DNA from: Fluviibacter sp041311015
GTDB lineage: Bacteria; Pseudomonadota; Gammaproteobacteria; Burkholderiales; Rhodocyclaceae
Direction of reading: 5' to 3'
DNA length: 7,606 nucleotides
NCBI GenBank assembly: GCA_041311015.1
Contig: JBFYKG010000066.1
Location: 1 to 7,606, forward strand
Numbering within the stretch: position 1 is the first letter of the stretch; each line of letters begins with the position of its first letter. Made by a program: the position numbers and the translations under genes. The notes below the pieces were generated by a model. It saw only the letters and a program-made list of their open reading frames with translations. It was not told the DNA's origin and made no database searches. This document shows positions 1-7,561 of the stretch, in pieces.

Positions 1-3000
1 GCAGTTAACCAGCGGGCCTTTATCCTGCTGGCGTTTGCGATCATGAGTATTGTCGGTATCCGCGCCCTGCGTGATCTGCCGATCGAGGCCTTCCCGGATG
101 TTCAGGATGTCCAGGTTCAGGTGATCACCCAGGTACCGGGCAAGGCCCCCGAGGAAGTCGAACGTAACGTCACGCTGCCGATCGAACGCGAGATGAGTGG
201 CGTCCCCCGTGTGACCCAGCAACGCTCGGTCTCGATGACGGGTCTGTCAGTTATCACGCTGATATTCAGCGATGGTACGCAGGACCGTTTTGCACGAAGC
301 CAGGTGCTAGAGAAACTGCAGGGCGTATCGCTACCGCCCGGCGTGACACCCACACTGGCGCCACTGACCACGGCGGTTGGGGAAATCTTCCGCTATGTCA
401 TCGAAGCCCCGGCAGGCACCCCCCTCAGTGAAATCCGGGTCGTTCAGGACTGGGTCGTCCGGCCCGTACTGCGCCGCGCACCGGGCATTGCCGATGTCAC
501 CAGCTTTGGGGGGACCATCAAGGAAATTCAGGTCAACGTGGATCCGGTTGCGATGCGTCGCTATGGCGTCACGCTCAATCAACTGACCGAAGCGATCTCC
601 GCCAACAATGACAGCACGGGCGGCGGCATTCTGCGCCGCGGTGCCGAGGGTCTGGTGCTGCGTAGCACCGGCATCTATCGGAACATCGAGGACATCCAGC
701 TCACCGTGGTCCGTTCCGAAAATGGGCGCGCCGTTCTGGTTCGCGATGTGGCCGATGTGATTGTCGGTAGCGCTACGCCAACGGGCAATGTCTCGATTGC
801 TGTTCGCGATGATCAGGGCACGCTCGTCCAGCATGAAGGCGTGGTAGAGGGCATCGTCATGATGTTGCGTGGCGAGAATCCGGCGGTCGTGATTGAAGGG
901 GTTCGCGAAAAAATCGACTGGTTGAACAGCCAGGAACATATGCCGCCCGGCTTCAAGATCAAGCCACTCTATGACCGCACCGAATTGGTGAACAACACGG
1001 TAAATACCGTGACGCATAACCTGGTCCTTGGCGCTCTATTGGTGATCGGTGTGCTGGTCGTCTTTCTCAGAAACATCAAGGTATCGCTGGTGGTGGCCAG
1101 CCTGATCCCGCTGACCCTGCTCTTCGTCTTTATCATGATGGATCTGTTCAAGGTGTCGGCGAATCTGATCTCTCTGGGTGCCGTGGACTTTGGGATCATT
1201 ATCGATAGCGCCGTGGTGGTGGTTGAAGCGCTGATGGTCAAGATGACGCTTCAGACCGGCCCGGAATTCGACCACCTCGGCCACAACCGTCCCGTCTGGC
1301 GTCTGAATGCCCTCAAGGGCACAGTCTCAGCGCTTGCGTCTCCTATTCTCTACTCCAAGGCCATCATCATTCTTGCCTTTGTGCCGATCTTTACCTTCCA
1401 GCGCGTGGAAGGCAAGATCTTCTCGCCAGTGGCGCTCACCCTTTCCTGCGCGCTCCTTGGTGCCATTCTGCTCACCCTGACCTATGTGCCGACCATGCTG
1501 GCTTATATGGTCGATAACAAACCGCTGCTCGAACCACATCTGGAGTGGATGCATCGCTGGCAGCTTAAGTACAAGGAAAAGCTGAGTAATTTTCTGGCCG
1601 CACCGGGCAAGATCTACAAACGGGTTCTGGGCGCGCTGTTGGCGTCATTACTGATGATTCCGGTCATCGGCACTGAATTCCTGCCCAAGCTTGACGAAGG
1701 CAATATCTGGCTGACCATCATGTTGCCGCCGGCCACCCACTTCGAGCAGACACGCGATGTGGAACGATCGATCCGGGCCTACATGAGCACCTATCCCGAA
1801 ACCCGCAAGATCATCAGCCACATCGGCCGTCCGGACGAAGGGACCGATCCCAAAGGCCCGAACAATATCGAAATACTGGTGGATCTCGCACCCCGCTCCG
1901 AGTGGCGTTTTTCGAGTAAGGAAGAACTGGTTGAAAGTATGAGTACGGGGCTAAGCGCCATGCCGGGCGTCCCCACCAACTTCTCCCAAGTCATCCAGGA
2001 TAACGTCGAGGAATCCCTGTCCGGAGTCAAGGGCGAAATCGCCGTCAAGATTTTCGGGCCGGATCTCAATATTCTTCAGGAAAAGGCCGACCACGTGGCC
2101 GGTATCATCGCCGGCATCAAGGGCGCGATTGAGGTCGCGGCCATTCAGGTTGGCGGCCAGACTGAAATTTCAGTGGTGCCCAACCGCGAAAAAATGGCAC
2201 GACTCGGCATCCCGATCAGCGAGATCAACCGGACTTTCGAAACCGCCATGGGCGGCTACGAGGCGACGGGCTTCTACGAAGGGGACCGCCGCTTCGATGT
2301 GACCGTGCGGATGTCGCGGCCCAACCGGGCATCAATCAATGACATTGCCTCCCTAGCGATCGAACTGCCCGGCGATGGGAATCACACCATTCCGCTGGGT
2401 GAAATTGCCAGCATCGAGGTCAAACAGGGTGCTTCACGCATCTCGCGTGAGGCCGGTATGCGCGCCGTTTCCGTTAAAGCCAACCTGTCCGGTCGTGATA
2501 TGGGGAGCTTCATCAAGGAAGCGCAGCGCAAGGTCAAGCGCGAGGTCGGTCTCCCGCCGGGCTACACCATGACCTGGGGCGGCCAATTCGAAAACCAGCA
2601 ACGGGCCATGGCACGGCTCAAGGTCATTGTGCCGGCCAGCCTGATCGCCATTTTCGGTCTGCTGTTCTGGATGTTCCGTTCCTACAAGATCGCCGCGATC
2701 ATCCTGGCCTTAGCACCCACCACACTCATCGGCGGCCTATTCGGTCTCGCGATCAGCGGGCTACATCTGTCGATTTCGGCCGCGGTGGGCTTCATTGCGG
2801 TGTCCGGTATCGCCATCCAGAACGGCGTGATCATGGTCGAGGAAATCGTCGAGATGCTCCGTAATGGCAAACCCTTCGATCAGGCGGTACGTGAAGGCGC
2901 CGTGCTCCGGATGCGGCCGATCATCATGACCGCGCTGATGGCAGGTCTGGGCCTGCTGCCGGCCGCCCTTTCGAGTGGTATCGGGTCAGAGACGCAGCGG

Positions 3001-3108
3001 CCCTTTGCCGTCGTGATTGTCGGCGGCATCATCTCCGCCACCATCTGTACGCTCTACCTGTTGCCGGTGATGTTCTCGCGGCTGGTCAAGCGAGAAAAGA
3101 CATCCTGA
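1..3108 (+). CDS. CusA/CzcA-family heavy-metal efflux RND transporter, inner-membrane pump (5' partial)
   Basis: This is the proton-driven pump of a tripartite RND system that exports metal ions from periplasm or cytoplasm through an adaptor and an outer-membrane channel. The frame is open from base 1, and the window starts inside the first membrane helix, so the ATG at 43 is internal; family comparison suggests only about ten codons are missing. The usual 12-helix plan is visible: helix 1, a large periplasmic loop, helices 2-6 (about nt 1015-1510), helix 7 (about 1620-1670), a second periplasmic loop, and helices 8-12 (about 2620-3085). Helix 4 carries the acidic proton-relay pattern of HME-RND pumps: Asp at 1186-1188, Asp at 1204-1206 and Glu at 1225-1227. 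This favours a divalent-metal (Czc-like) pump over the Cu/Ag (Cus) type, but the substrate is not settled. Adaptor and channel genes are not in the window and may lie upstream. The gene ends in TGA, convergent with the MaoC-like gene. Confidence 0.93.
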   Translation, partial: AVNQRAFILLAFAIMSIVGIRALRDLPIEAFPDVQDVQVQVITQVPGKAPEEVERNVTLPIEREMSGVPRVTQQRSVSMTGLSVITLIFSDGTQDRFARSQVLEKLQGVSLPPGVTPTLAPLTTAVGEIFRYVIEAPAGTPLSEIRVVQDWVVRPVLRRAPGIADVTSFGGTIKEIQVNVDPVAMRRYGVTLNQLTEAISANNDSTGGGILRRGAEGLVLRSTGIYRNIEDIQLTVVRSENGRAVLVRDVADVIVGSATPTGNVSIAVRDDQGTLVQHEGVVEGIVMMLRGENPAVVIEGVREKIDWLNSQEHMPPGFKIKPLYDRTELVNNTVNTVTHNLVLGALLVIGVLVVFLRNIKVSLVVASLIPLTLLFVFIMMDLFKVSANLISLGAVDFGIIIDSAVVVVEALMVKMTLQTGPEFDHLGHNRPVWRLNALKGTVSALASPILYSKAIIILAFVPIFTFQRVEGKIFSPVALTLSCALLGAILLTLTYVPTMLAYMVDNKPLLEPHLEWMHRWQLKYKEKLSNFLAAPGKIYKRVLGALLASLLMIPVIGTEFLPKLDEGNIWLTIMLPPATHFEQTRDVERSIRAYMSTYPETRKIISHIGRPDEGTDPKGPNNIEILVDLAPRSEWRFSSKEELVESMSTGLSAMPGVPTNFSQVIQDNVEESLSGVKGEIAVKIFGPDLNILQEKADHVAGIIAGIKGAIEVAAIQVGGQTEISVVPNREKMARLGIPISEINRTFETAMGGYEATGFYEGDRRFDVTVRMSRPNRASINDIASLAIELPGDGNHTIPLGEIASIEVKQGASRISREAGMRAVSVKANLSGRDMGSFIKEAQRKVKREVGLPPGYTMTWGGQFENQQRAMARLKVIVPASLIAIFGLLFWMFRSYKIAAIILALAPTTLIGGLFGLAISGLHLSISAAVGFIAVSGIAIQNGVIMVEEIVEMLRNGKPFDQAVREGAVLRMRPIIMTALMAGLGLLPAALSSGIGSETQRPFAVVIVGGIISATICTLYLLPVMFSRLVKREKTS

Positions 3109-3145
3109 CCGGAACAAATCCCGTTGGTACCCGCAGGCGGTTTGA

Positions 3146-3601
3146 TTAGCCCAGTACTGTGCGGGATTTGAGCATCAGATTCAGGTAATACGACGCCACT
3201 TCCTCACTGCGCTGGTTCATCACCATGAACTTGAGCTTCGCCACACCGCGATCCGGCTTGGAGCGTGAGAGCGCCACCGATTCGACAATCACCTCCGAAT
3301 GCAGGGTATCGCCCGGTCGCACCGGCATGGTCCAGCGGACCTCATCAATGCCCGGCGACCCCATGCTCGAATCATGAAACACCCCCAGCTGCATGAACAG
3401 CCGGAAGCTCAGGGAGATGATATGAAACCCGCTGGCAATCAGGCCACCGTAGATCGAATTGGATGCCGATAGCGCATTCACGTGAAAAGGCTGCGGGTCG
3501 AACGCCATCCCGAACGAGATGATGTCGGACTCCGTAATCGTGACCCCCGGGCAGACAAAGGTGTCGCCCATCTTCAGATCTTCCAGATACCGTGAATCCA
3601 T
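3146..3601 (-). CDS. MaoC-like hotdog-fold dehydratase domain protein
   Basis: This is a 151-residue single-domain hotdog protein of the MaoC/(R)-specific enoyl-CoA hydratase superfamily, whose characterised members hydrate trans-2-enoyl-CoA or dehydrate the reverse way. The hydratase motif is present as Asp35-Pro-Gln-Pro-Phe-His40, with the catalytic Asp and His in the expected D-x4-H spacing. It is followed by the GGLIASGFH segment (residues 52-60), typical of the subgroup with DPQPFH and SG(W/F)H in place of the PhaJ-type HG. A second conserved block, VRPGDTL (94-100), is also seen. The ATG at 3601 is supported by a GGAG ribosome-binding site at 3611-3614, nine bases upstream. It ends in TAA, 37 bp from the convergent pump gene, and is transcribed divergently from the DUF1289 gene. 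No other acyl-CoA or PHA gene is nearby, so the substrate is unknown. Many proteins of this subgroup lack an assigned reaction. Confidence 0.88.
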   Translation of the reverse strand: MDSRYLEDLKMGDTFVCPGVTITESDIISFGMAFDPQPFHVNALSASNSIYGGLIASGFHIISLSFRLFMQLGVFHDSSMGSPGIDEVRWTMPVRPGDTLHSEVIVESVALSRSKPDRGVAKLKFMVMNQRSEEVASYYLNLMLKSRTVLG

Positions 3602-3714
3602 GCGGTTCGTCTCCGTTGTTTTTTCACACTATGCCACGACAACCGCCCGACCGTCATGTCGCACCCCGGACAGTTAGCCTTTAAAATGCACGCCTACCCT
3701 CAGGAATCTCCGCC
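3602..3714. promoter_or_regulatory. Divergent intergenic region with candidate promoter for the DUF1289 gene
   Basis: This 113-bp region separates the divergent MaoC-like and DUF1289 genes, so it must hold promoters for one or both. On the + strand, TAAAAT at 3682-3687 matches the sigma70 -10 consensus at five of six positions and would start transcription near 3694, followed by AGGA at 3702-3705, nine bases before the DUF1289 ATG. No good -35 is seen at the right distance. On the - strand, CATAGT (3633 to 3628) preceded at 18 bp by ATGACG is a weak 4/6 + 4/6 candidate for the MaoC-like gene. No clear operator repeat is visible. These are motif matches by eye only. Confidence 0.35.
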
Positions 3715-3897
3715 ATGGCCTGCCGCATCAAGCCCGAAGTCTCGACGCCCTGTATCAACATCTGTCGTATGGACGAACAGAACCGCTTCTGCATCGGCTG
3801 TTTCCGGACGCTTGATGAGCTCAAGCGCTGGTCGGGCATGACCGAAGAAGAACGGCTGACGATCATGGCACAGCTGGACGAACGCGCCGGCGTTTGA
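3715..3897 (+). CDS. DUF1289 four-cysteine small protein
   Basis: This 60-residue protein matches the DUF1289 family (YdhL-like) from end to end. The family pattern is clear: PC-x3-C (Cys13, Cys17), an acidic stretch, C-x2-C (Cys26, Cys29), then the conserved FRTLDEL-x2-W and M-T-x-E-E-R blocks (residues 30-47). The four cysteines look like a metal or Fe-S site, but that is inference; no biochemical role is established to my knowledge. Cys3 is an extra, non-family cysteine. The ATG is supported by AGGA nine bases upstream. The stop TGA (3895-3897) lies 17 bp before the preferred earP ATG and overlaps a possible TTG start of earP, so the two genes are almost certainly cotranscribed. The link to EF-P modification is positional only. 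Confidence 0.88.
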   Translation: MACRIKPEVSTPCINICRMDEQNRFCIGCFRTLDELKRWSGMTEEERLTIMAQLDERAGV

Positions 3898-3914
3898 TCG
3901 ACCGGTCGTCATCC

Positions 3915-4967
3915 ATGCGCTGGGCCATCTTCTGCCGGGTCATCGACAATTACGGCGATGCCGGCGTCTGCTGGCGGTTGGCGCTAGACCTTGCCCAACG
4001 TGGTGAACGTGTCACCCTGTGGATCGATCAACCCGAGGTCCTGAACCCGCTCATGGTTCCTGCACCCTACGATCATTCGATCAACATCCACCCATGGCCC
4101 GATTCGACCCGGCCTTTCAGCGCATCGGATGTGGCCGATGTCGTGATCGAAGCCTTCGCCTGTGATCCGCCGTCCGCCTATGTTGCCGCCATGGCGGACT
4201 GTGCGGCCAGTGGCAAGGCCCCTGTCTGGATCAATCTGGAATACCTGTCGGCCGAGGACTGGGTCGGCTCGCACCACCGGCTGCCCTCGCCCCATCCACG
4301 CTATCCGCTGGTCAAACATTTCTATTTCCCGGGGTTTACACCCGACAGTGGCGGGCTGCTGCGCGAACCCGGTCTTCAGGTGAACGATGGGCCGAAGGAC
4401 ACCGGCACCGCGTTACGAATCTATCTCTTTGGGTACGCACAACCCGCCCTGCCCACCTGGCTCGCTGCTCAGGATGGCACCATCCTCTCGGTTGCACCGT
4501 GCCCGATCATCGCGCAACTGGACGCCATCGCTGTACACCCGGCTAACTGCCACATCGAACGGCTTCCATTTGTACCTCAATCCCGGTTTGATGCCCTCCT
4601 GCAGGCTCATGATCTGCTTTTTGTGCGGGGTGAAGACTCCTTTGTCCGGGCCCAATGGGCTGCCAAGCCCGTCTACTGGCATATCTACCCGCAGGACGAT
4701 GCGGCGCACCTCGCAAAGCTCAAGGCCTTTTACGACCGGTATCTCGATCCGGTGCATCTGACCGAAGAGGAACGCAAAAGCTTCATGCAATTTATTCTGG
4801 CCTGGAATGGTTCTGGCGATCCGGCGCTGTGCGGCAGCCTGTGGCCGAAGATGCTGCAGATGCTGCCCGGCCTACAGGCCAATGCCCTTAGCTGGCGGAA
4901 ACGCCTGATGGAACAGGCAGACCTGGTAACCCAGCTCCGGGCTTTTGTGGCCGATCTGGTAAAATAG
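3915..4967 (+). CDS. earP: EF-P arginine rhamnosyltransferase EarP
   Basis: EarP is a GT-B fold glycosyltransferase that transfers rhamnose from dTDP-L-rhamnose to Arg32 of elongation factor P, activating it for rescue of polyproline-stalled ribosomes. The N-terminus has the family signature D-N-Y-G-D-A-G-V-C-W-R-L (residues 11-22), including two Asp residues (11 and 15) matching those essential in characterised EarP. The nucleotide-sugar motif RGEDSFVRAQWA is at 238-249. Length is 350 residues, usual for the family. I chose the ATG at 3915 because homologues begin M-x-W-x-IFC. A TTG at 3894 would add seven residues and overlap the DUF1289 stop as TTGA, but those residues are not family-like. 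Neither start has a good ribosome-binding site, suggesting translational coupling to the upstream gene. efp follows 73 bp downstream, the known target of this enzyme. Residues 84-85 are Pro-Pro after Asp, a potential EF-P-dependent stall site in its own coding sequence. Confidence 0.95.
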   Translation: MRWAIFCRVIDNYGDAGVCWRLALDLAQRGERVTLWIDQPEVLNPLMVPAPYDHSINIHPWPDSTRPFSASDVADVVIEAFACDPPSAYVAAMADCAASGKAPVWINLEYLSAEDWVGSHHRLPSPHPRYPLVKHFYFPGFTPDSGGLLREPGLQVNDGPKDTGTALRIYLFGYAQPALPTWLAAQDGTILSVAPCPIIAQLDAIAVHPANCHIERLPFVPQSRFDALLQAHDLLFVRGEDSFVRAQWAAKPVYWHIYPQDDAAHLAKLKAFYDRYLDPVHLTEEERKSFMQFILAWNGSGDPALCGSLWPKMLQMLPGLQANALSWRKRLMEQADLVTQLRAFVADLVK

Positions 4968-4977
4968 CCCGTTTTAC
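4957..4977 (+). promoter_or_regulatory. Candidate extended -10 promoter for efp with a small inverted repeat
   Basis: TGGTAAAAT at 4957-4965 fits an extended -10 element (TG, one base, then a hexamer with five of six matches to TATAAT). It sits on the last codons of earP and would start transcription near 4972, giving efp a leader of about 70 bases. The hexamer lies within a 6-bp inverted repeat, GTAAAA (4959-4964) and TTTTAC (4972-4977), separated by 7 bases. No convincing -35 is seen, as expected for an extended -10 promoter. EF-P is needed at far higher levels than EarP, so a separate promoter is plausible, but this is a motif match only. Confidence 0.4.
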
Positions 4978-5040
4978 GGCCTTGAACCCTCAGTTTGGCG
5001 CCGGATCGATAGACTCCCGCAATCAGGAAAGTACGGAATT

Positions 5041-5595
5041 ATGAAGACAGCACAGGAACTGCGCGCTGGTAACGTGATCATGGTCGGCAGCGAGCCGCTG
5101 GTCGTCCAGAAAGCTGAATACAACAAATCGGGCCGTAACGCGGCCGTCGTCAAGCTGAAAATGAAGAACCTGCTCACCGGCAGCGGCAGCGAAGCCGTTT
5201 ACAAGGCCGATGAAAAGTTCGAAGTCGTTGTGCTTGAGCGCAAGGAAGTAACCTACTCGTACTTTGCTGATCCGATGTACGTTTTCATGGATGGCGAATA
5301 CAACCAGTACGAAGTCGAAGGTGAGAACATGACCGACGCCCTGAAGTATCTGGACGACGGCATGGCCTGTGAAGTTGTGTTCTATAACGGCAAAGCCATC
5401 TCGGTTGAGCTGCCGACTGCCGTGGTGCGTGAAGTCGAGTACACCGAACCGGCCGTCAAGGGCGACACCTCGGGTAAAGTCATGAAGCCGGCCCGCATCA
5501 AGCCGACCAGCTTCGAACTCCAGGTCCCGGCCTTCGTCGAAATCGGTGATAAGATCGAAATCGATACCCGTACCGACGAGTACCGCGTCAAGTAA
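5041..5595 (+). CDS. efp: Translation elongation factor P (EarP-type, Arg32)
   Basis: EF-P binds between the P and E sites of the ribosome and stimulates peptide bond formation at consecutive prolines. The 184-residue protein has the three-domain layout: an N-terminal KOW-like domain (about 1-64) and two OB-fold domains (about 65-128 and 129-184). The tip of domain I reads Y-N-K-S-G-R-N (27-33) with arginine at position 32 (codon 5134-5136), the residue rhamnosylated by EarP; lysine-modified EF-Ps carry Lys near this position. The C-terminal GDKIEIDTRTDEYR block (167-180) is the family signature. ATG 5041 has AGGAAA at 5025-5030, ten bases upstream. The gene follows earP by 73 bp and ends just before a strong terminator. 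The adjacent modifying enzyme and the matching target residue confirm each other. Confidence 0.98.
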   Translation: MKTAQELRAGNVIMVGSEPLVVQKAEYNKSGRNAAVVKLKMKNLLTGSGSEAVYKADEKFEVVVLERKEVTYSYFADPMYVFMDGEYNQYEVEGENMTDALKYLDDGMACEVVFYNGKAISVELPTAVVREVEYTEPAVKGDTSGKVMKPARIKPTSFELQVPAFVEIGDKIEIDTRTDEYRVK

Positions 5596-5610
5596 GCTGC
5601 CGACGCAGCC

Positions 5611-5644
5611 AACAAAAAGCCCAGCCGAAGCTGGGCTTTTTGTT
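5611..5644. terminator. Bidirectional intrinsic terminator between efp and typA
   Basis: A perfect 15-bp inverted repeat, AACAAAAAGCCCAGC (5611-5625) and its complement (5630-5644), encloses a 4-base loop. In the + direction the GC core is followed by TTTTTGTT, ending efp 15 bases after its stop. In the - direction the complementary A-tract becomes the T-tract, serving typA about 44 bases after its stop. Read from the - strand the loop is TTCG closed by a C-G pair, the very stable cUUCGg tetraloop; read from the + strand it is CGAA. The convergent placement supports use by both genes. Confidence 0.93.
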
Positions 5645-5687
5645 ATTCGCAGAACGGGCGCCGTATCAACCGCCCCCTATCTGGAAT

Positions 5688-7532
5688 TTATGCAGATTCG
5701 CGCGAGGCTTTCTTGCGCTCGTGTTCCTTCAGGTAGCGCTTACGCAGACGGATCGACTTCGGCGTTAGTTCGACTAGCTCATCGTCGGCGATGAATTCGA
5801 TCGCGCCTTCGAGCGACAGTTGTACCGGCGGCACCAGACGAACCGCTTCATCCGTACCCGAGGCACGCACGTTGGTCAGCTGCTTGCCCTTGATCGGGTT
5901 CACAACCAGATCGTTTTCACGGCTATGAATACCGATGATCATGCCTTCGTACAGCTTTTCACCCGGGTTCACGAACATGCGGCCGCGATCCTGCAGTTTC
6001 CAAAGTGCATAGGCCACAGCCTCGCCATCATCCTGTGAAATCAGCACGCCGTTACGACGCTCGGCCACACCACCCTCCTTCACCGGCGCGTATTCATCGA
6101 ACACGTGGCTCATCAGGCCATTACCGCGGGTCAGGTTCATGAATTCACCCTGGAAGCCAATTAGACCTCGGGCCGGAATCTTGTATTCGATCCGCACACG
6201 GCCGCGACCATCCGGCACCATGTCGAGCATTTCGCCCTTACGCATACCGAGGCTTTCCATCACGCCGCCCTGGGAGTCTTCTTCCACATCCACGGTCAGC
6301 ATTTCGTACGGCTCACACTCCACGCCATTGATCATCCGCTTCACGACGCGCGGACGACCCACGGCCATTTCGTAACCTTCACGGCGCATGTTCTCGAGCA
6401 GAATGCCCAGGTGCAATTCGCCGCGGCCCGCCACATCAAAGATGTCGCCATTAGGGGTATCGTGCACACGCAGGGCCATATTGGTCAGCAGTTCCTTATG
6501 GAGGCGGTCGCGCAGCTGACGGCTGGTCACGAACTTGCCTTCAGTCCCGGCCAGCGGGCTGGTGTTGACCATGAACTGCATCGACAGCGTCGGCTCATCA
6601 ATCTTGAGCAGCGGCAGCGATTCCGGTTGATCCGGATCGGTGACGGTACAGCCGAGCACCAGATCTTCGATCCCGGTGATCTGCACGATATCGCCAGCCT
6701 GGCCTTCGTCCATCTCGACCTTGTTCAGACCCTTGTAACCGAACACCTGACCAATCTTGGCCTTGATCGGCTGACGGTCATGCTCGGCGGCTTCTTCGTC
6801 GGTACCAAACATCACGATCACGTTCTGGCCGGTCTTGACGCGACCACGGATGATCTTGCCCACGCCGATACGACCCACATACGACGAGTAATCCAGTGCC
6901 GAGATCTGCAGCTGCAGCGGTGCATCGACATCGGCGTCCGGCGCCGGCACGTGCGAGAGCACGGTGTCAAACAGCGGCTTCATGTCTTCACGCGGCGCAT
7001 CCAGCGACATGGCGGCCCAGCCATTCAGGCCTGAGGCATACACAATCGGGAAATCCAGCTGTTCGTCCGTGGCACCCAGCTTATCGAAGAGATCGAAGGT
7101 CAGGTTCACGGCATTGTCGGGGTCGGCACCATCGCGGTCCACCTTGTTGACCAGCACGATCGGGCGCAGACCGAGTGCCAGCGCCTTCTTGGTCACGAAA
7201 CGGGTTTGCGGCATCGGGCCTTCAACGGCATCGACCAGCAGCACCACGCCATCGACCATGCCCAGCACCCGTTCGACTTCGCCACCGAAGTCGGCGTGAC
7301 CCGGGGTGTCGACGATGTTGATATGAATGCCGTTGTACTCGACCGCGGTGTTCTTCGACAGAATCGTAATGCCACGTTCCTTTTCCAGGTCGTTCGAGTC
7401 CATGACACGTTCGTCCACCTGCTGGTGGGCGGCAAAAGTGCCGGACTGACGCAGGAGTTGGTCAACCAGGGTGGTTTTACCGTGGTCAACGTGGGCAATG
7501 ATGGCAATGTTACGAATCGGGCGTGCGGACAT
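5688..7532 (-). CDS. typA: Ribosome-associated translational GTPase TypA/BipA
   Basis: TypA/BipA is an EF-G/LepA-related GTPase that binds the ribosome near the A site, assists 50S assembly at low temperature and affects stress responses and virulence in several bacteria. The 614-residue protein has all G motifs: AHVDHGKT (13-20), RGIT in switch I (53-56), DTPGH (75-79) with the catalytic His79, NKVD (129-132) and SGLNG (167-171). Domains II and III follow, then the domain V start at GRGELHLG (369-376). The BipA-specific C-terminal domain contains the N-P-x-K-G-K-x-L-T-N-x-R-A-S-G-T-D-E-A signature (545-563), the loop that contacts A-site tRNA. Length is close to the 607 residues of E. coli BipA. 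I chose the ATG at 7532 (MSARPIRNIAII) by homology. The frame stays open to an ATG at 7574, but that codon lies inside a hairpin and the added 14 residues are not family-like. No clear ribosome-binding site precedes the 7532 start. The stop is TAA. Confidence 0.97.
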   Translation of the reverse strand: MSARPIRNIAIIAHVDHGKTTLVDQLLRQSGTFAAHQQVDERVMDSNDLEKERGITILSKNTAVEYNGIHINIVDTPGHADFGGEVERVLGMVDGVVLLVDAVEGPMPQTRFVTKKALALGLRPIVLVNKVDRDGADPDNAVNLTFDLFDKLGATDEQLDFPIVYASGLNGWAAMSLDAPREDMKPLFDTVLSHVPAPDADVDAPLQLQISALDYSSYVGRIGVGKIIRGRVKTGQNVIVMFGTDEEAAEHDRQPIKAKIGQVFGYKGLNKVEMDEGQAGDIVQITGIEDLVLGCTVTDPDQPESLPLLKIDEPTLSMQFMVNTSPLAGTEGKFVTSRQLRDRLHKELLTNMALRVHDTPNGDIFDVAGRGELHLGILLENMRREGYEMAVGRPRVVKRMINGVECEPYEMLTVDVEEDSQGGVMESLGMRKGEMLDMVPDGRGRVRIEYKIPARGLIGFQGEFMNLTRGNGLMSHVFDEYAPVKEGGVAERRNGVLISQDDGEAVAYALWKLQDRGRMFVNPGEKLYEGMIIGIHSRENDLVVNPIKGKQLTNVRASGTDEAVRLVPPVQLSLEGAIEFIADDELVELTPKSIRLRKRYLKEHERKKASRESA

Positions 7533-7561
7533 GGAAGGTACCGGAATCAGATTGAAATATG

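Noticed and set aside
331..1017. A 228-codon open frame on the - strand, antisense to the RND pump
   Set aside because: The opposite frame is a clear transporter throughout; the antisense product has no family features and typical shadow composition.
3115..3144. Possible terminator between the convergent pump and MaoC-like genes (CAAA..CCG paired with CGG..TTTG)
   Set aside because: The stem is short, interrupted by a 2-base bulge, has a 14-base loop, and no T-tract follows on either strand.
4387..4790. Overlapping open frames of about 125 codons on both strands inside earP
   Set aside because: Both sit within the conserved EarP sequence, including its RGEDS motif region, and encode low-complexity Arg/Ser/Pro-rich products.
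6411..7034. A 207-codon open frame on the + strand, antisense to typA
   Set aside because: It lies wholly inside the strongly conserved typA gene, its translation is rich in His, Gln and Arg without recognisable motifs, and there is no start context. It is a codon-bias shadow.
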